Notes: generated by a model from the sequence alone, not told the origin. Shown: positions 53,223 to 62,298, counted from the first letter of the stretch. The stretch: 64,000 nucleotides of DNA from CAYQNU01 sp964419055 (GCA_964419055.1 CAYQNU010000018.1:15106-79105); one strand, 5' to 3'. Translations and numbers: made by a program.

Positions 53223-54497
53223 ATGACCGAAGATTACTTACACTACTGTTGGAAATTCAGCAAGTTTAGTAATCTAAATTTCAAAACTACAGATGGTCAA
53301 GAAGTAACTATTGTCACTAAAGGCAATCACAACCACGATTCAGGTCCAGATTTTTTAGAGGCCAAAATAAAAATAGATAATACTCTTTGGGTTGGGCACG
53401 TTGAAATTCATGTCAACTCATCCGATTTTGATAAACACAAACATCAAAATGATAAAGCCTACAACAATGTCATTTTGCACGTAGTGTATCACCACGATAA
53501 GGACATCCGTACCCAAAACGGGACAAGTATACCTACGTTGGAACTTAAATCACATATTTCGGAAGAGCATCTTTCTCGTTATGAGAAATTTATTCGTCAC
53601 AAACAACCCATACTTTGCCAAAACTCACTCCAAGAAGTGCCTCAATTTGTGGTTTCTTCTTGGATGGAACGATTGATTTTAAATCGTTTGGAGTCTAAAA
53701 CTGATCGTATATTTTTGGAGTTAGAGCAAACCAAAGGCGATTGGGAAGAAGTTTTTTACCGCATCATACTCAAGTATTTTGGTATGAAAGTAAATGGCGA
53801 TGCAATGATTGATTTAGCGCATATTCTACCCATTTCTATTATTCGCAAAGAAAGTAACAGTCTTACAAAAGTGGAGGCCTTGTTTTTTGGTCAAGCCGGT
53901 TTTTTAAACGAAATGGAATCAACCGATGTATATGGAAGTGAATTGAGAAGTGAGTATATGTACCTCAAACAAAAGTATCAACTCTATACGATGAAAGCCT
54001 CTCAATGGCGTTTTTCAAAATTGCGTCCTCCCAATTTCCCATCTATACGCTTAGCGCAATTATCAGTTCTTTTTGCTACCAATCAATACCTCTTTCAAAG
54101 TATAAAAGACAAAATCAACTATGCCGATTTATGCCAATTACTCGATGTCAAACCATCCGAATATTGGGAAAATCATTATCAATTTGGTGTACTTTCTAAA
54201 TCCAAAACATCGAACAGAATTGGAACCATGTTGCTTAACAATATTGTTATCAATGTTATCGTGCCTATTGCATTTGCTTATGGTCAATCCACTGGTGATG
54301 AGAGTTACAAAGAATATGCGTTGGATTTATTACAAAACACCAAGCCTGAAGAAAATACCATTACAAAATCTTGGAAGTCGATTGGCTTGCCTATGAATAG
54401 TGCTCAAGATACCCAAGCCTCTATAGAATTATACACTAATTATTGTACCCATAAAAAGTGTTTACAATGTCACATCGGTAATTTTTTATTAAAGTAA
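53223..54497 (+). CDS. DUF2851 family protein
   Basis: 424 residues from the ATG at 53223 (MTEDYLHYCWKF is the conserved family start; the frame extends to 53190). No signal peptide or membrane segment. Conserved family stretches: NHNHDSGPDFLEAKIKI, WVGHVEIHVNSSDFDKH, VILHVVYHHD, and near the C-terminus LPMNSAQDTQASIELYTNYCTHKKCLQC with clustered Cys/His. The N-terminal GPDF...ELH-like pattern with conserved Asp and His/Glu residues is reminiscent of a nuclease core, but no activity is established. Common in Bacteroidota. Confidence 0.85.
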   Translation: MTEDYLHYCWKFSKFSNLNFKTTDGQEVTIVTKGNHNHDSGPDFLEAKIKIDNTLWVGHVEIHVNSSDFDKHKHQNDKAYNNVILHVVYHHDKDIRTQNGTSIPTLELKSHISEEHLSRYEKFIRHKQPILCQNSLQEVPQFVVSSWMERLILNRLESKTDRIFLELEQTKGDWEEVFYRIILKYFGMKVNGDAMIDLAHILPISIIRKESNSLTKVEALFFGQAGFLNEMESTDVYGSELRSEYMYLKQKYQLYTMKASQWRFSKLRPPNFPSIRLAQLSVLFATNQYLFQSIKDKINYADLCQLLDVKPSEYWENHYQFGVLSKSKTSNRIGTMLLNNIVINVIVPIAFAYGQSTGDESYKEYALDLLQNTKPEENTITKSWKSIGLPMNSAQDTQASIELYTNYCTHKKCLQCHIGNFLLK

Positions 54498-54609
54498 CAT
54501 CAAATGAATACACAAAATTTTTATCGAATTCAAAATTCTTTATTTTTTTGGCTATTAACATAGACAATCAACAAAAAAAACCTTTTACATCTAAAAACAA
54601 CATTTATAA

Positions 54610-55524
54610 ATGAAAAGAATATTAATCACTGGTAGTAATGGTTTATTGGGACAAAAATTAGTGCATAAACTTCTGCATAATAAAAGCTATTTTTTATTGG
54701 CCACTTCAATGGGTGAAAACAGAATGTCTATCCTAAAGGAAGCCAACTATTCAAAAAACTACCAATCCTTAGACATAACTAATCAAGAGGAAGTTGAAAA
54801 AGTGGTAGCAAGTTTCAAACCAAATGTTGTCATCAATACGGCAGCAATGACCAATGTTGATGCTTGTGAAACCGATCGTGATAACTGCTGGAAATTGAAT
54901 GTTACGGCTGTTGAATATTTAATTGAAGCTTGCAAAAAAGTAGATGCTCATTTAATTCATCTTTCAACCGATTTTGTTTTTGATGGCGAAAATGGACCCT
55001 ATAAGGAGGAAGATAAGGCTGTGCCGTTGAGTTATTATGGGCAATCAAAATTGGCTTCTGAAAAATTAATGCAAAATAGTGGTTTGAAACATTGGTCTAT
55101 TGCTCGAACCATCATCGTGTATGGTGTAGCCGAAAATATGAGTAGATCAAATATTGTACTTTGGGCAAAAGAAGCTTTGGAGAAAAAACAACCGATAAAA
55201 GTGGTGGATGACCAATTTAGAATGCCTACTTGGGCAGATGATTTGGCTAAAGGTTGTTTGCTAATTGCCGAAAAAAAAGCTGATGGTATTTTTCATCTTT
55301 CGGGCAAAGATTTTATGAGTATCTATGAATTGGTTGAGCGCGTAGCTGATTATTTTGGTTTAGAAAAAAATACGATGGAAAAAATAAAATCCAATTCGCT
55401 CAATCAAGCTGCCAAAAGACCACCTAAAACGGGATTTGTGTTGGACAAATCCATCCAAGTTTTAGGATATAATCCCATTTCATTTGAAGAGGGATTGAAA
55501 AAAATTGCCGCTGAATTAAATTGA
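54610..55524 (+). CDS. RmlD-like NAD(P)-dependent sugar-nucleotide reductase/epimerase
   Basis: 304 residues, Rossmann-fold extended SDR. TGSNGLLGQKL is the nucleotide-binding GxxGxxG; the catalytic Tyr and Lys are in YYGQSKLASEK, preceded by HLSTDFVFDGENGPY, and NTAAMTNVDACE is the RmlD-type segment. Closest to dTDP-4-dehydrorhamnose reductases, but no other rml gene is nearby, so the substrate is undecided. Stand-alone gene before the transporter. Confidence 0.87.
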   Translation: MKRILITGSNGLLGQKLVHKLLHNKSYFLLATSMGENRMSILKEANYSKNYQSLDITNQEEVEKVVASFKPNVVINTAAMTNVDACETDRDNCWKLNVTAVEYLIEACKKVDAHLIHLSTDFVFDGENGPYKEEDKAVPLSYYGQSKLASEKLMQNSGLKHWSIARTIIVYGVAENMSRSNIVLWAKEALEKKQPIKVVDDQFRMPTWADDLAKGCLLIAEKKADGIFHLSGKDFMSIYELVERVADYFGLEKNTMEKIKSNSLNQAAKRPPKTGFVLDKSIQVLGYNPISFEEGLKKIAAELN

Positions 55525-55578
55525 ATTGTTATTTTAGCAGAAAATTAGTAGTGAATAACTAGCTTAAAAATTAAAATT

Positions 55579-57348
55579 ATGAGTGAAAAAGAAGCTTGGG
55601 GAAGTAGAGTAGGACTGATTTTAGCAATGGCTGGTAATGCTGTTGGATTAGGTAATTTTTTACGTTTTCCAGCTCAAGCCATCCAAAACGGTGGAGGAAC
55701 TTTCATCATTCCTTATTTGATATGTTTTTTATTAATGGGAATTCCGTTATTATTTGTTGAATGGTCAAGTGGAAGATACGGTGGTAAATTTGGTCACCAC
55801 AGTACACCATTTATTTTAGATTCAATGGACAAACGTAAGTTTTGGAAATACATTGGGGTATTTGGTATTTTCACTAACGTTGCTGTTGCTGCCTATTACT
55901 GTTACCTTGAGTCATGGACGCTTTCCTATGTTTGGCAATCCATTACAGGGACTTTTAATGGTATGGATCAAGGACAAGTTTCAGATTATTTTGGAAATTA
56001 TGTAAGCTTATCTGATGGTGAAAGTTTTTCTTATGTTCCAATTGTTTTTTGGGTAATTTGTTTAGCATTAAATACCTGGATTTTATCTAAAGGATTGAGC
56101 GGTGGAGTAGAGAAAGCCGCTAAAATTGGTATGCCGTTGTTATTGATTTTCGGTGCATTTTTGGCATATAAAGCTGTTACATTACAAGGTGGTGAAAACG
56201 GAGCCGTTAATCCAGGAACAATGGGGTTAAACTTTTTATGGACGCCCGATTTTGATTCCATTTGGAATGTAAATGTATGGTTGAATGCTGCAGGTCAAGT
56301 ATTTTTCACACTGTCATTAGGTATGGGTTCCATACAATGTTATGCATCGTATATGAAAAAACGTGATGATGTAGCTTTAAATGCAATGAGTGCTGGATGG
56401 ATGAATGGGTTTGTAGAAATTGTATTAGGTTCATCTATTTTGATTCCGATAGCTGTGGGCTATTTAGGGGTTGACCAAGTGATGGAAATGAGCGGCTTTG
56501 GATTGGGATTCCAAACCTTACCGTTTTTATTTGCACAATGGGGTGAAGTGATGGCCATTATAGCTGGTGTTGCTTGGTTTGGATTGTTGTTCTTTGCAGG
56601 AGTTACATCATCACTTGCAATGGGAACGCCAATGATGGGCTTTTTGCAAGACGAGTTTGGTTGGAAAAGAGGTAATTCTGCTTTAGCTTTTGGAACCATA
56701 GTTTTCTTACTAGGTCTACCAACAGTATTATTCTTTAATTATGGAGTTTTTGATGAATATGATTATTGGGCAGGTACAGTCTCGCTTGTTGTTTTTGCCT
56801 TGTTTGAAATCATCTTATTTGCTTGGGTGTTTGGAATCGACAAAGGATGGCGTGAAATAATGATGGGGTCTGATATTAAAGTGCCTAATGTTTTTAAATT
56901 TATCATTAAATACGTGACACCTGTATTATTAGGGTTTGTGTTTATTGGAAGTATTCCACAAATTGCTGAAAAAATTTCTAATAAAGATATGCATGATAAA
57001 ATTGCTTTTTTAAACGATCCTTCTTCTGTTCAAAAAGAATTGGCGGATGTAACAAGCAAAATTACACATATCTCTCCAGAGGTTATAGCAGGAAAAAATG
57101 TTACCATTGATCCAAATCTTACCAAAGAAGAGAAAGGTAATATTTTAACGATGAGAAAGCTAAGCAAAAAATTAGCTGAAATTAATGATCCTAAGTTTAA
57201 CAAAGCAATAGAAATAGAAAATGCTAATAAGACGATATTATTTCGAAATATTTCTAGAGGAGGTCTTTTGATAGTATGGTTAGGTATTGCATATCTAGTA
57301 TATTACGCCTACAAAAAGAGAATGAAAGAAGGTAGATTAACACATTAA
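55579..57348 (+). CDS. Sodium-dependent transporter, NSS/SNF family (MetP-like)
   Basis: 589 residues, about 12 transmembrane helices. Family N-terminus GNAVGLGNFLRFPAQAIQNGGG with the unwound TM1 sodium/substrate site, then PLLFVEWSSGRYGG; TM6 region near AAGQVFFTLSLGMGSIQCYASY. A polar segment at about 475-560 interrupts the last helices. The 54-residue protein encoded 12 bases downstream resembles MetS, the small subunit needed by the Corynebacterium glutamicum methionine carrier MetP, so an amino-acid symporter, perhaps for methionine or alanine, is likely. Confidence 0.9.
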   Translation: MSEKEAWGSRVGLILAMAGNAVGLGNFLRFPAQAIQNGGGTFIIPYLICFLLMGIPLLFVEWSSGRYGGKFGHHSTPFILDSMDKRKFWKYIGVFGIFTNVAVAAYYCYLESWTLSYVWQSITGTFNGMDQGQVSDYFGNYVSLSDGESFSYVPIVFWVICLALNTWILSKGLSGGVEKAAKIGMPLLLIFGAFLAYKAVTLQGGENGAVNPGTMGLNFLWTPDFDSIWNVNVWLNAAGQVFFTLSLGMGSIQCYASYMKKRDDVALNAMSAGWMNGFVEIVLGSSILIPIAVGYLGVDQVMEMSGFGLGFQTLPFLFAQWGEVMAIIAGVAWFGLLFFAGVTSSLAMGTPMMGFLQDEFGWKRGNSALAFGTIVFLLGLPTVLFFNYGVFDEYDYWAGTVSLVVFALFEIILFAWVFGIDKGWREIMMGSDIKVPNVFKFIIKYVTPVLLGFVFIGSIPQIAEKISNKDMHDKIAFLNDPSSVQKELADVTSKITHISPEVIAGKNVTIDPNLTKEEKGNILTMRKLSKKLAEINDPKFNKAIEIENANKTILFRNISRGGLLIVWLGIAYLVYYAYKKRMKEGRLTH

Positions 57349-57359
57349 CAATATAAACT

Positions 57360-57524
57360 ATGAATACAAGCGCTTTAGTAATGATGATTAGCACTCAAGT
57401 TGTAGTGATAGTTGTTACAGGTTATTTTTTTTATAAAGTATTAACTACACCTCCCAAACCAGTTCTAGAAGATGAAGAGGATGAAAACGAAAATAAAGAT
57501 TTGTCAAGACATATAGTTGACTAA
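57360..57524 (+). CDS. MetS-like small subunit of the NSS transporter
   Basis: 54 residues encoded between the transporter and the HhH gene: MNTSALVMMISTQVVVIVV, one hydrophobic helix (residues about 4-25), then KVLTTPPKPV and an acidic tail (EDEEDENENKD). It starts 12 bases after the transporter stop codon, and its TAA overlaps the next ATG (TAATG). The MNTSA...TTPPKP pattern is that of MetS-family NSS small subunits in Bacteroidota. Too short for many gene finders. Confidence 0.82.
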   Translation: MNTSALVMMISTQVVVIVVTGYFFYKVLTTPPKPVLEDEEDENENKDLSRHIVD

Positions 57525-58663
57525 TGCTTTCGCCTTTCAAAAACTTTTTTCATTATTCAAAATCAGAACGAAAAGGTACACTTTTTTTGTTGATACTACT
57601 TTGTTTATTAATAATCGTTTATAGCGTTATTAATCTTTACCCGTCATTTCGATTAGAAAAAAACACACCTTATACAGAGGAATTCAGAGCATTTAATGAG
57701 GCACTCGTCCAATCAAAAAGTGAGCCTTCATCTGTAGCCGATTCCTTGTTTTTATTTGATCCAAATACCATTGGTATTAAGGAATGGCAGTTGTTAGGGT
57801 TTTCCGAAAAACAGGCACAGAGTATCGAAAAATATAAGTCTAAAGGAGCACAATTTTATTGTAAAGAGGATATCAAAAAGCTATTTGTAGTGGATGATGA
57901 TAAATACAATGAATTAGTTTTTTTTATTGATTTGCCTGATTGTCAATCAAAGTCTTCAAAATTCTTTAATTACAAAAAAGATAAACCCAAATTCACTAAA
58001 GACAGTGCTTGCGTAGTTATTTTTCTAACAGACACTACAGCTCCTTTATACAAGCCTTTCAAATTAATGAAGAATGTATTTTCAAGAAAAAGAGAGGGTG
58101 TGTTTAGTTATTATCAAACAGGGTTTTCTTCTGAAAAAGAAGCTCAATTAGCCATTGATTTGAATAAGTTTCCCAATTCAAAAGTAATTACATTGACCGA
58201 TTGTAACAAATTGTATCCTGTAGTGGTTTACCCCGATAAAGAACCTAAAAATCAAAATGTCCAAGTAGTAGTGAATATTAATACCGCTGACTCAATTGAA
58301 TTGTTAAAAATCAAAGGTGTTTGGCCAGCTTTAGCAGGAAGAATTGTAAAATATCGCAAAGAATTAGGGGGCTTTTTAACTATCGAACAGTTAAAGGAAG
58401 TTTATGGACTTACTGAGACCTTATATAATCAATTTAAGCCAAATGTAACCATAGGCTCTACTTCTGTTCAAAAAATCAATATAAATACAGCAAGTGTTAA
58501 TGAACTAAAAATGCATCCTTATATTGATTATAAAGTGGCTAATTCGATTTTCTTAATACGAAAAAATCACGGTATGTACAAAAAGGTTGAAGATATTAAG
58601 AAATCAGATTTGATTAATGACGAATTATTTAGTAAAATTGCACCTTATTTAAAAACAGAATGA
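57524..58663 (+). CDS. Helix-hairpin-helix domain protein
   Basis: 379 residues. One N-terminal transmembrane helix (GTLFLLILLCLLIIVYSVI, residues about 17-37), then three HhH-type modules: FDPNTIGIKEWQLLGFSEKQ (about 82-130), NINTADSIELLKIKGVWPALAGRI (about 251-300) and NINTASVNELKMHPYIDYKVA (about 322-379). The N-I-N-T-A-x-x-x-E-L start is the ComEA-like pattern. Position outside the membrane is likely; DNA binding is possible, not shown. Its ATG overlaps the MetS-like TAA and its TGA overlaps the apt ATG, so all four genes form one tight operon. Confidence 0.88.
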   Translation: MLSPFKNFFHYSKSERKGTLFLLILLCLLIIVYSVINLYPSFRLEKNTPYTEEFRAFNEALVQSKSEPSSVADSLFLFDPNTIGIKEWQLLGFSEKQAQSIEKYKSKGAQFYCKEDIKKLFVVDDDKYNELVFFIDLPDCQSKSSKFFNYKKDKPKFTKDSACVVIFLTDTTAPLYKPFKLMKNVFSRKREGVFSYYQTGFSSEKEAQLAIDLNKFPNSKVITLTDCNKLYPVVVYPDKEPKNQNVQVVVNINTADSIELLKIKGVWPALAGRIVKYRKELGGFLTIEQLKEVYGLTETLYNQFKPNVTIGSTSVQKININTASVNELKMHPYIDYKVANSIFLIRKNHGMYKKVEDIKKSDLINDELFSKIAPYLKTE

Positions 58664-59187
58664 CACTCCAACAAAAAATCGATTCTGCTATCAGAAACGT
58701 ACCAAACTTTCCCAAAGAAGGAATTCAATTCAAGGACATTACGCCCATTATGCAGGACGCTACTCTTTCCACAGAAATTGTGGATGAATTAGCCAAACAA
58801 TGGAAGGGTAAAATTGATGCTGTGGCTGGAGTGGAAAGCAGGGGGTTTCTTTTTGGATTTCCTTTAGCGATGGCACTAAATATACCTTTTATTTTAATTC
58901 GCAAAAAGGGTAAATTACCCTATCATACGGTTTCGTTTAAGTATGATTTAGAGTATGGAAGCGCTGAAATAGAAATGCACATTGATTCGGTGACTAAAGA
59001 TATGAAAGTGCTGGTACACGATGATTTATTGGCTACAGGAGGAACTGCACTTGCAGCTGCGCAGTTAATCAAAATGCAAGGTGGATCGGTTGCTGGGTTT
59101 TCATTTTTGGTGGAGTTAAAATTTTTGGAAGGTAAATCCAAATTAATGGAACATTCTGACCATATTAATTGTTTAGTAGAATATTAA
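58660..59187 (+). CDS. apt: Adenine phosphoribosyltransferase
   Basis: 175 residues. Converts adenine and PRPP to AMP in purine salvage. N-terminal NVPNFPKEGIQFKDITPIM, AGVESRGFLFGFPLA, and the PRPP-binding motif VLVHDDLLATGGTALAA. ATGA overlap with the HhH gene. Full length. Confidence 0.96.
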   Translation: MTLQQKIDSAIRNVPNFPKEGIQFKDITPIMQDATLSTEIVDELAKQWKGKIDAVAGVESRGFLFGFPLAMALNIPFILIRKKGKLPYHTVSFKYDLEYGSAEIEMHIDSVTKDMKVLVHDDLLATGGTALAAAQLIKMQGGSVAGFSFLVELKFLEGKSKLMEHSDHINCLVEY

Positions 59188-59241
59188 TACCCCAATAAAA
59201 ATATTATTAGTTAATTTGCACTATTAAAAAAACGTAGAAAA

Positions 59242-60384
59242 ATGAATTTTGATTTATCAGAAAATGAGTTAATGATACAGCAAATGGTGAAAGATTTTGC
59301 TGAAAGAGAAATAAGACCCAACGTAATGAAGTGGGACGAATCTCAAGAATTTCCAGTAGAATTGTTCAAAAAAGCTGGAGAATTAGGTTTAATGGGAGTT
59401 CTCATACCTCAAGAATACGGAGGTAGCGGATTTGGATATAACGAATACATTATGGTAATTCGAGAAATATCAAAAGTTTGTGGCTCTATAGGTCTTTCAA
59501 TTGCTGCGCATAACTCGTTGTGCACGAATCATATATATAAATTTGGTAACGAACAACAAAAGAAAAAATGGTTACCAAAATTAGCTTCAGGAGAATGGAT
59601 AGGAGCTTGGGGTTTAACTGAGCCCAATACCGGTTCCGATGCTGGTCGTATGATGTGTACCGCCAAACAAGATGGTGATTATTGGGTGTTAAACGGAACA
59701 AAAACGTTTATTACTCACGGAAAATCAGGTGATTGTATAACAGTAATTGTTAGAACAGGCGAATTGTTGGACTCTCACGGAATGACCACTTTTGTAGTGG
59801 AAAGAGGTACACCTGGTTTCAAAGCTGGTAAAAAAGAAGATAAGTTAGGTATGCGTGCTTCAGAAACAGCTGAAGTTATATTTGAAGATTGTCGTGTGCA
59901 CAAAGATAATATGTTAGGCAACGTAGGTGATGGGTTCATTCAAGCGATGAAAATATTAGACGGAGGTAGAATTTCAATTGGATCGTTAGGACTTGGTATT
60001 GGAGAAGGAGCATTAGAAGCTGCAATTAACTATTCTCAAGAGCGACAACAATTTGGAAAACCGATTTCTACTTTCCAAGCCATTTCTTTTAAATTAGCTG
60101 ATATGGCTACAGAATTAGAAGCTGCCAAATTACTGCTCTATCAAGCTGCTGATAAGTTGATGAAAGGAGAGAAAGTAAATAAAATTTCAGCAATGGCTAA
60201 ATACTACGCATCTGAAGTAGGCGTGAGAGTATCAACCGAAGCAGTACAAATATTTGGAGGTTATGGCTACATTAAAGAGTTTCCAGTGGAAAAATTCTAT
60301 CGTGATTCTAAACTATGTACAATAGGTGAGGGTACTTCCGAGATACAAAAATTGGTTATTTCAAGAGAGTTATTAAAAAAATAA
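59242..60384 (+). CDS. Acyl-CoA dehydrogenase (short/medium-chain type)
   Basis: 380 residues. FAD-dependent alpha,beta-dehydrogenation of acyl-CoA in beta-oxidation or branched-chain degradation. Three-domain fold with GAWGLTEPNTGSDAGRM, LNGTKTFITHG, LGMRASETAEVIFEDC, ERQQFGKPIS and the catalytic Glu363 in GEGTSEIQKLVISREL. The Glu position is that of SCAD, not of isovaleryl- or long-chain enzymes. Paralogue of the gcdH product earlier in the window. Stand-alone, likely own transcript. Confidence 0.93.
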   Translation: MNFDLSENELMIQQMVKDFAEREIRPNVMKWDESQEFPVELFKKAGELGLMGVLIPQEYGGSGFGYNEYIMVIREISKVCGSIGLSIAAHNSLCTNHIYKFGNEQQKKKWLPKLASGEWIGAWGLTEPNTGSDAGRMMCTAKQDGDYWVLNGTKTFITHGKSGDCITVIVRTGELLDSHGMTTFVVERGTPGFKAGKKEDKLGMRASETAEVIFEDCRVHKDNMLGNVGDGFIQAMKILDGGRISIGSLGLGIGEGALEAAINYSQERQQFGKPISTFQAISFKLADMATELEAAKLLLYQAADKLMKGEKVNKISAMAKYYASEVGVRVSTEAVQIFGGYGYIKEFPVEKFYRDSKLCTIGEGTSEIQKLVISRELLKK

Positions 60385-60394
60385 TGCTAATATG

Positions 60395-60424
60395 TTTGTG
60401 TTTTTAAAAAATACACTATATTTG
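60395..60424 (+). promoter_or_regulatory. Promoter of rpsU
   Basis: TTTG at 60395-60398, 18-base spacer, TATATTTG at 60417-60424 then C. Close to the Bacteroidota sigma-A consensus. 55 bases before rpsU. Confidence 0.75.
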
Positions 60425-60479
60425 CACTCCCAAAAAACGGAAGAAACAAAAAATATAATTATAAAAATTAAATAAGAGT

Positions 60480-60671
60480 ATGTTAATTATCTCAGTAAAA
60501 GAAGGAGAATCAATTGAAAGAGCCCTTAAAAAGTACAAAAAAAAATACGAAAAAACTAAAGTCGTAAAAAGTTTAAGGAATCGTCAACAATTTACAAAAC
60601 CTTCTGTTGAAAGAAGATCTGAAATTATTAAAGCTAAATACGTTCAGAAGTTAAGAATTGCTGAGAATTAA
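60480..60671 (+). CDS. rpsU: 30S ribosomal protein S21
   Basis: 63 residues, strongly basic. MLIISVKEGESIERALKKYK start and SLRNRQQFTKPSVERR are typical of bacterial S21. Needed on the 30S platform for initiation. Ends 55 bases before a perfect terminator hairpin, which separates it from xerC. Confidence 0.96.
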   Translation: MLIISVKEGESIERALKKYKKKYEKTKVVKSLRNRQQFTKPSVERRSEIIKAKYVQKLRIAEN

Positions 60672-60725
60672 TTTTCTGAAAATTAATTTAACTTTTAGGT
60701 AACACTAAACAATATATTTTCGTAG

Positions 60726-60759
60726 AAGAGGTTAGATATTTATCTAACCTCTTTTTTTT
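60726..60759 (+). terminator. Intrinsic terminator directly before xerC
   Basis: AGAGGTTAGAT, loop ATTT, ATCTAACCTCT (11 perfect pairs) then eight Ts. The T run ends only four bases before the xerC ATG at 60763. Confidence 0.9.
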
Positions 60760-60762
60760 ATA

Positions 60763-61644
60763 ATGATCGAAAAATTTATTGATTACATACAATTTGAGAA
60801 GAGACAATCTTTGCATTCGGTCAAGGCATACAGTTCTGATTTAATGCAGCTTAGAGATTTTTTAAGTGTAGGTTATTCCATAAAACCTGAAGTTGCAAAT
60901 TTCCAAATACTTAGGTCTTGGATGGTAGCCTTAAAACAAGAAGGCTTGACTAACAAATCAATTCATCGTAAAATAAGTTCAATAAAATCGTTTTATAAAT
61001 TTTTAATAAGACAAGAAGTAATTGAAGTTAATCCTACCAGTAAAATTGTTGTCCCTAAAATTGAAAAGAGGTTACCTTCTTTTGTAAAAAAGGAAGACAT
61101 TACTCATTTGTTAGTAGTTTCAGGTGAAGATACAGAGGCATTTCAATCGGTTAGAGATCATTTGGTAATCACCTTATTTTATCAATGCGGTATTCGTCTG
61201 TCGGAATTGGTTAATTTGAAAGTTGTCGATTTAGACGCTAATTCTATTAAAGTCCTTGGTAAGAGAAATAAAGAACGTATCATTCCAATAATTAAAAAAG
61301 TACGAGAACTGATTAATGCCTATTTGGAACTTCGTAATAGTACTTTTGAAGAGAGGTGTGAATACTTAATCGTCAAGAATGATGGTAAAAAGACCTATGA
61401 AAAGTTTATTTACAAATTGGTTAATACCGAATTGTCAAAACACACTTCATTAAAGAAAAAGAGTCCTCATGTATTGCGGCACACATTTGCAACGCATATG
61501 TTGGATGAAGGAGCTGATTTAAATTCGATAAAAGAAATGCTCGGCCATTCAAATTTAATGGCAACACAAATATATACACACAATTCATTAGCTAAAATAA
61601 AATCAATATATAACCAGGCTCATCCAAGAGCCATAAAAAAATAA
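60763..61644 (+). CDS. xerC: Tyrosine recombinase XerC/XerD-type
   Basis: 293 residues. Resolves chromosome dimers at dif together with a second Xer protein. N-terminal SAM-like domain (1-105) and catalytic domain with Arg145 (CGIRLSEL), His236 and Arg239 (HVLRHTF), His262 (LGHSNL) and Tyr271 (IYTH). All five catalytic residues are present, so it is active in principle and not a remnant integrase. No phage or element genes surround it; gene order rpsU-xer-hpf is the standard chromosomal one in Flavobacteriia. XerC versus XerD is not certain. Seven bases before hpf. Confidence 0.93.
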   Translation: MIEKFIDYIQFEKRQSLHSVKAYSSDLMQLRDFLSVGYSIKPEVANFQILRSWMVALKQEGLTNKSIHRKISSIKSFYKFLIRQEVIEVNPTSKIVVPKIEKRLPSFVKKEDITHLLVVSGEDTEAFQSVRDHLVITLFYQCGIRLSELVNLKVVDLDANSIKVLGKRNKERIIPIIKKVRELINAYLELRNSTFEERCEYLIVKNDGKKTYEKFIYKLVNTELSKHTSLKKKSPHVLRHTFATHMLDEGADLNSIKEMLGHSNLMATQIYTHNSLAKIKSIYNQAHPRAIKK

Positions 61645-61650
61645 ACAACT

Positions 61651-61944
61651 ATGAGTACAATTAACGTAGAAGCAGTTCATTTTTCGGTAGATAAAAAACT
61701 GACAGAATTTATTGAGAATAAAGTAGATAAGTTACATCAGTTTTTTGACAACATTGTACATGTTGATGTCACGTTAAAAGTGGATAAAAAAGAAAGTCAT
61801 GATAATAAAATAGTAGAAATTAAAGTCCAAGTGCCAGGTAAGGATTTGTTTGCAAAGAAACAAACCAATACATTTGAAGCATCCACAGACGAAGCTTTTG
61901 AGGCTTTGAAGCGCCAGGTGGATAAACATAAAGGGAAATTTTAA
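61651..61944 (+). CDS. hpf: Ribosome hibernation promoting factor (HPF/RaiA), short form
   Basis: 97 residues. Starts MSTINVEAVHFSVDKKLTEFIENKVDKL; has the beta-alpha-beta-beta-beta-alpha layout of YfiA/HPF proteins with VEIKVQVPGKDLFAK and a basic C-terminal helix (ALKRQVDKHK). No C-terminal dimerisation extension. Binds the 30S decoding region in resting cells. Translationally close to xerC. Confidence 0.93.
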   Translation: MSTINVEAVHFSVDKKLTEFIENKVDKLHQFFDNIVHVDVTLKVDKKESHDNKIVEIKVQVPGKDLFAKKQTNTFEASTDEAFEALKRQVDKHKGKF

Positions 61945-62025
61945 TTTTTTTTAATTTTTTTCTATCTGATATTCTGCACATTAGCTTAAGTGGTAAAAAT
62001 TTATAAAAAAAAACACTATCAAGTG

Positions 62026-62056
62026 TTTGTCAATTAAAATAAAGTTCCTACATTTG
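62026..62056 (+). promoter_or_regulatory. Promoter of the tRNA-tuf operon
   Basis: TTTG at 62026-62029, 19-base spacer, TACATTTG at 62049-62056 then C; an excellent Bacteroidota promoter. The likely start of transcription falls within the left arm of the inverted repeat at 62057-62082. Confidence 0.82.
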
Positions 62057-62082
62057 CAGACCTTTTTCGCGAGAAAGGTCTG
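62057..62082. repeat. Inverted repeat at the tRNA operon start site
   Basis: CAGACCTTT, loop TTCGCGAG, AAAGGTCTG, nine perfect pairs, followed by GT and a T run. Resembles an intrinsic terminator, but the presumed start site lies inside its left arm. Confidence 0.75.
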
Positions 62083-62119
62083 TTTTTGTTTGTAAACCAT
62101 TGTAAACATTGACAAAAGT

Positions 62120-62193
62120 GCCGGTGTAGCTCAGTTGGCTAGAGCAGCTGATTTGTAATCAGCAGGTCGTGGGTTCGAGTCCCTCCACCGGCT
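62120..62193 (+). tRNA. tRNA-Thr (anticodon TGT)
   Basis: Acceptor GCCGGTG/CACCGGC, D-arm with AGCTCAGTTGGCTAGAGC, anticodon arm CTGATTTGTAATCAG, T-arm GGGTTCGAGTCCC. CCA is not encoded. Confidence 0.97.
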
Positions 62194-62217
62194 CAAAAAA
62201 GTTCTTTATAAATTGCT

Positions 62218-62298
62218 GGGAAGATTCCAGAGCGGCCAAATGGGGCAGACTGTAAATCTGTTGCGAAAGCTTCGGAGGTTCGAATCCTCCTCTTCCCA
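62218..62298 (+). tRNA. tRNA-Tyr (anticodon GTA)
   Basis: Acceptor GGGAAGA/TCTTCCC, anticodon arm CAGACTGTAAATCTG, long variable arm (class II), T-arm GAGGTTCGAATCCTC. Confidence 0.96.

Noticed and set aside
60763..61644. Tyrosine recombinase next to tRNA genes considered as an integrative element
   Set aside because: Neighbours are core translation genes in the usual order, and no direct repeat of a tRNA end or phage genes is seen.
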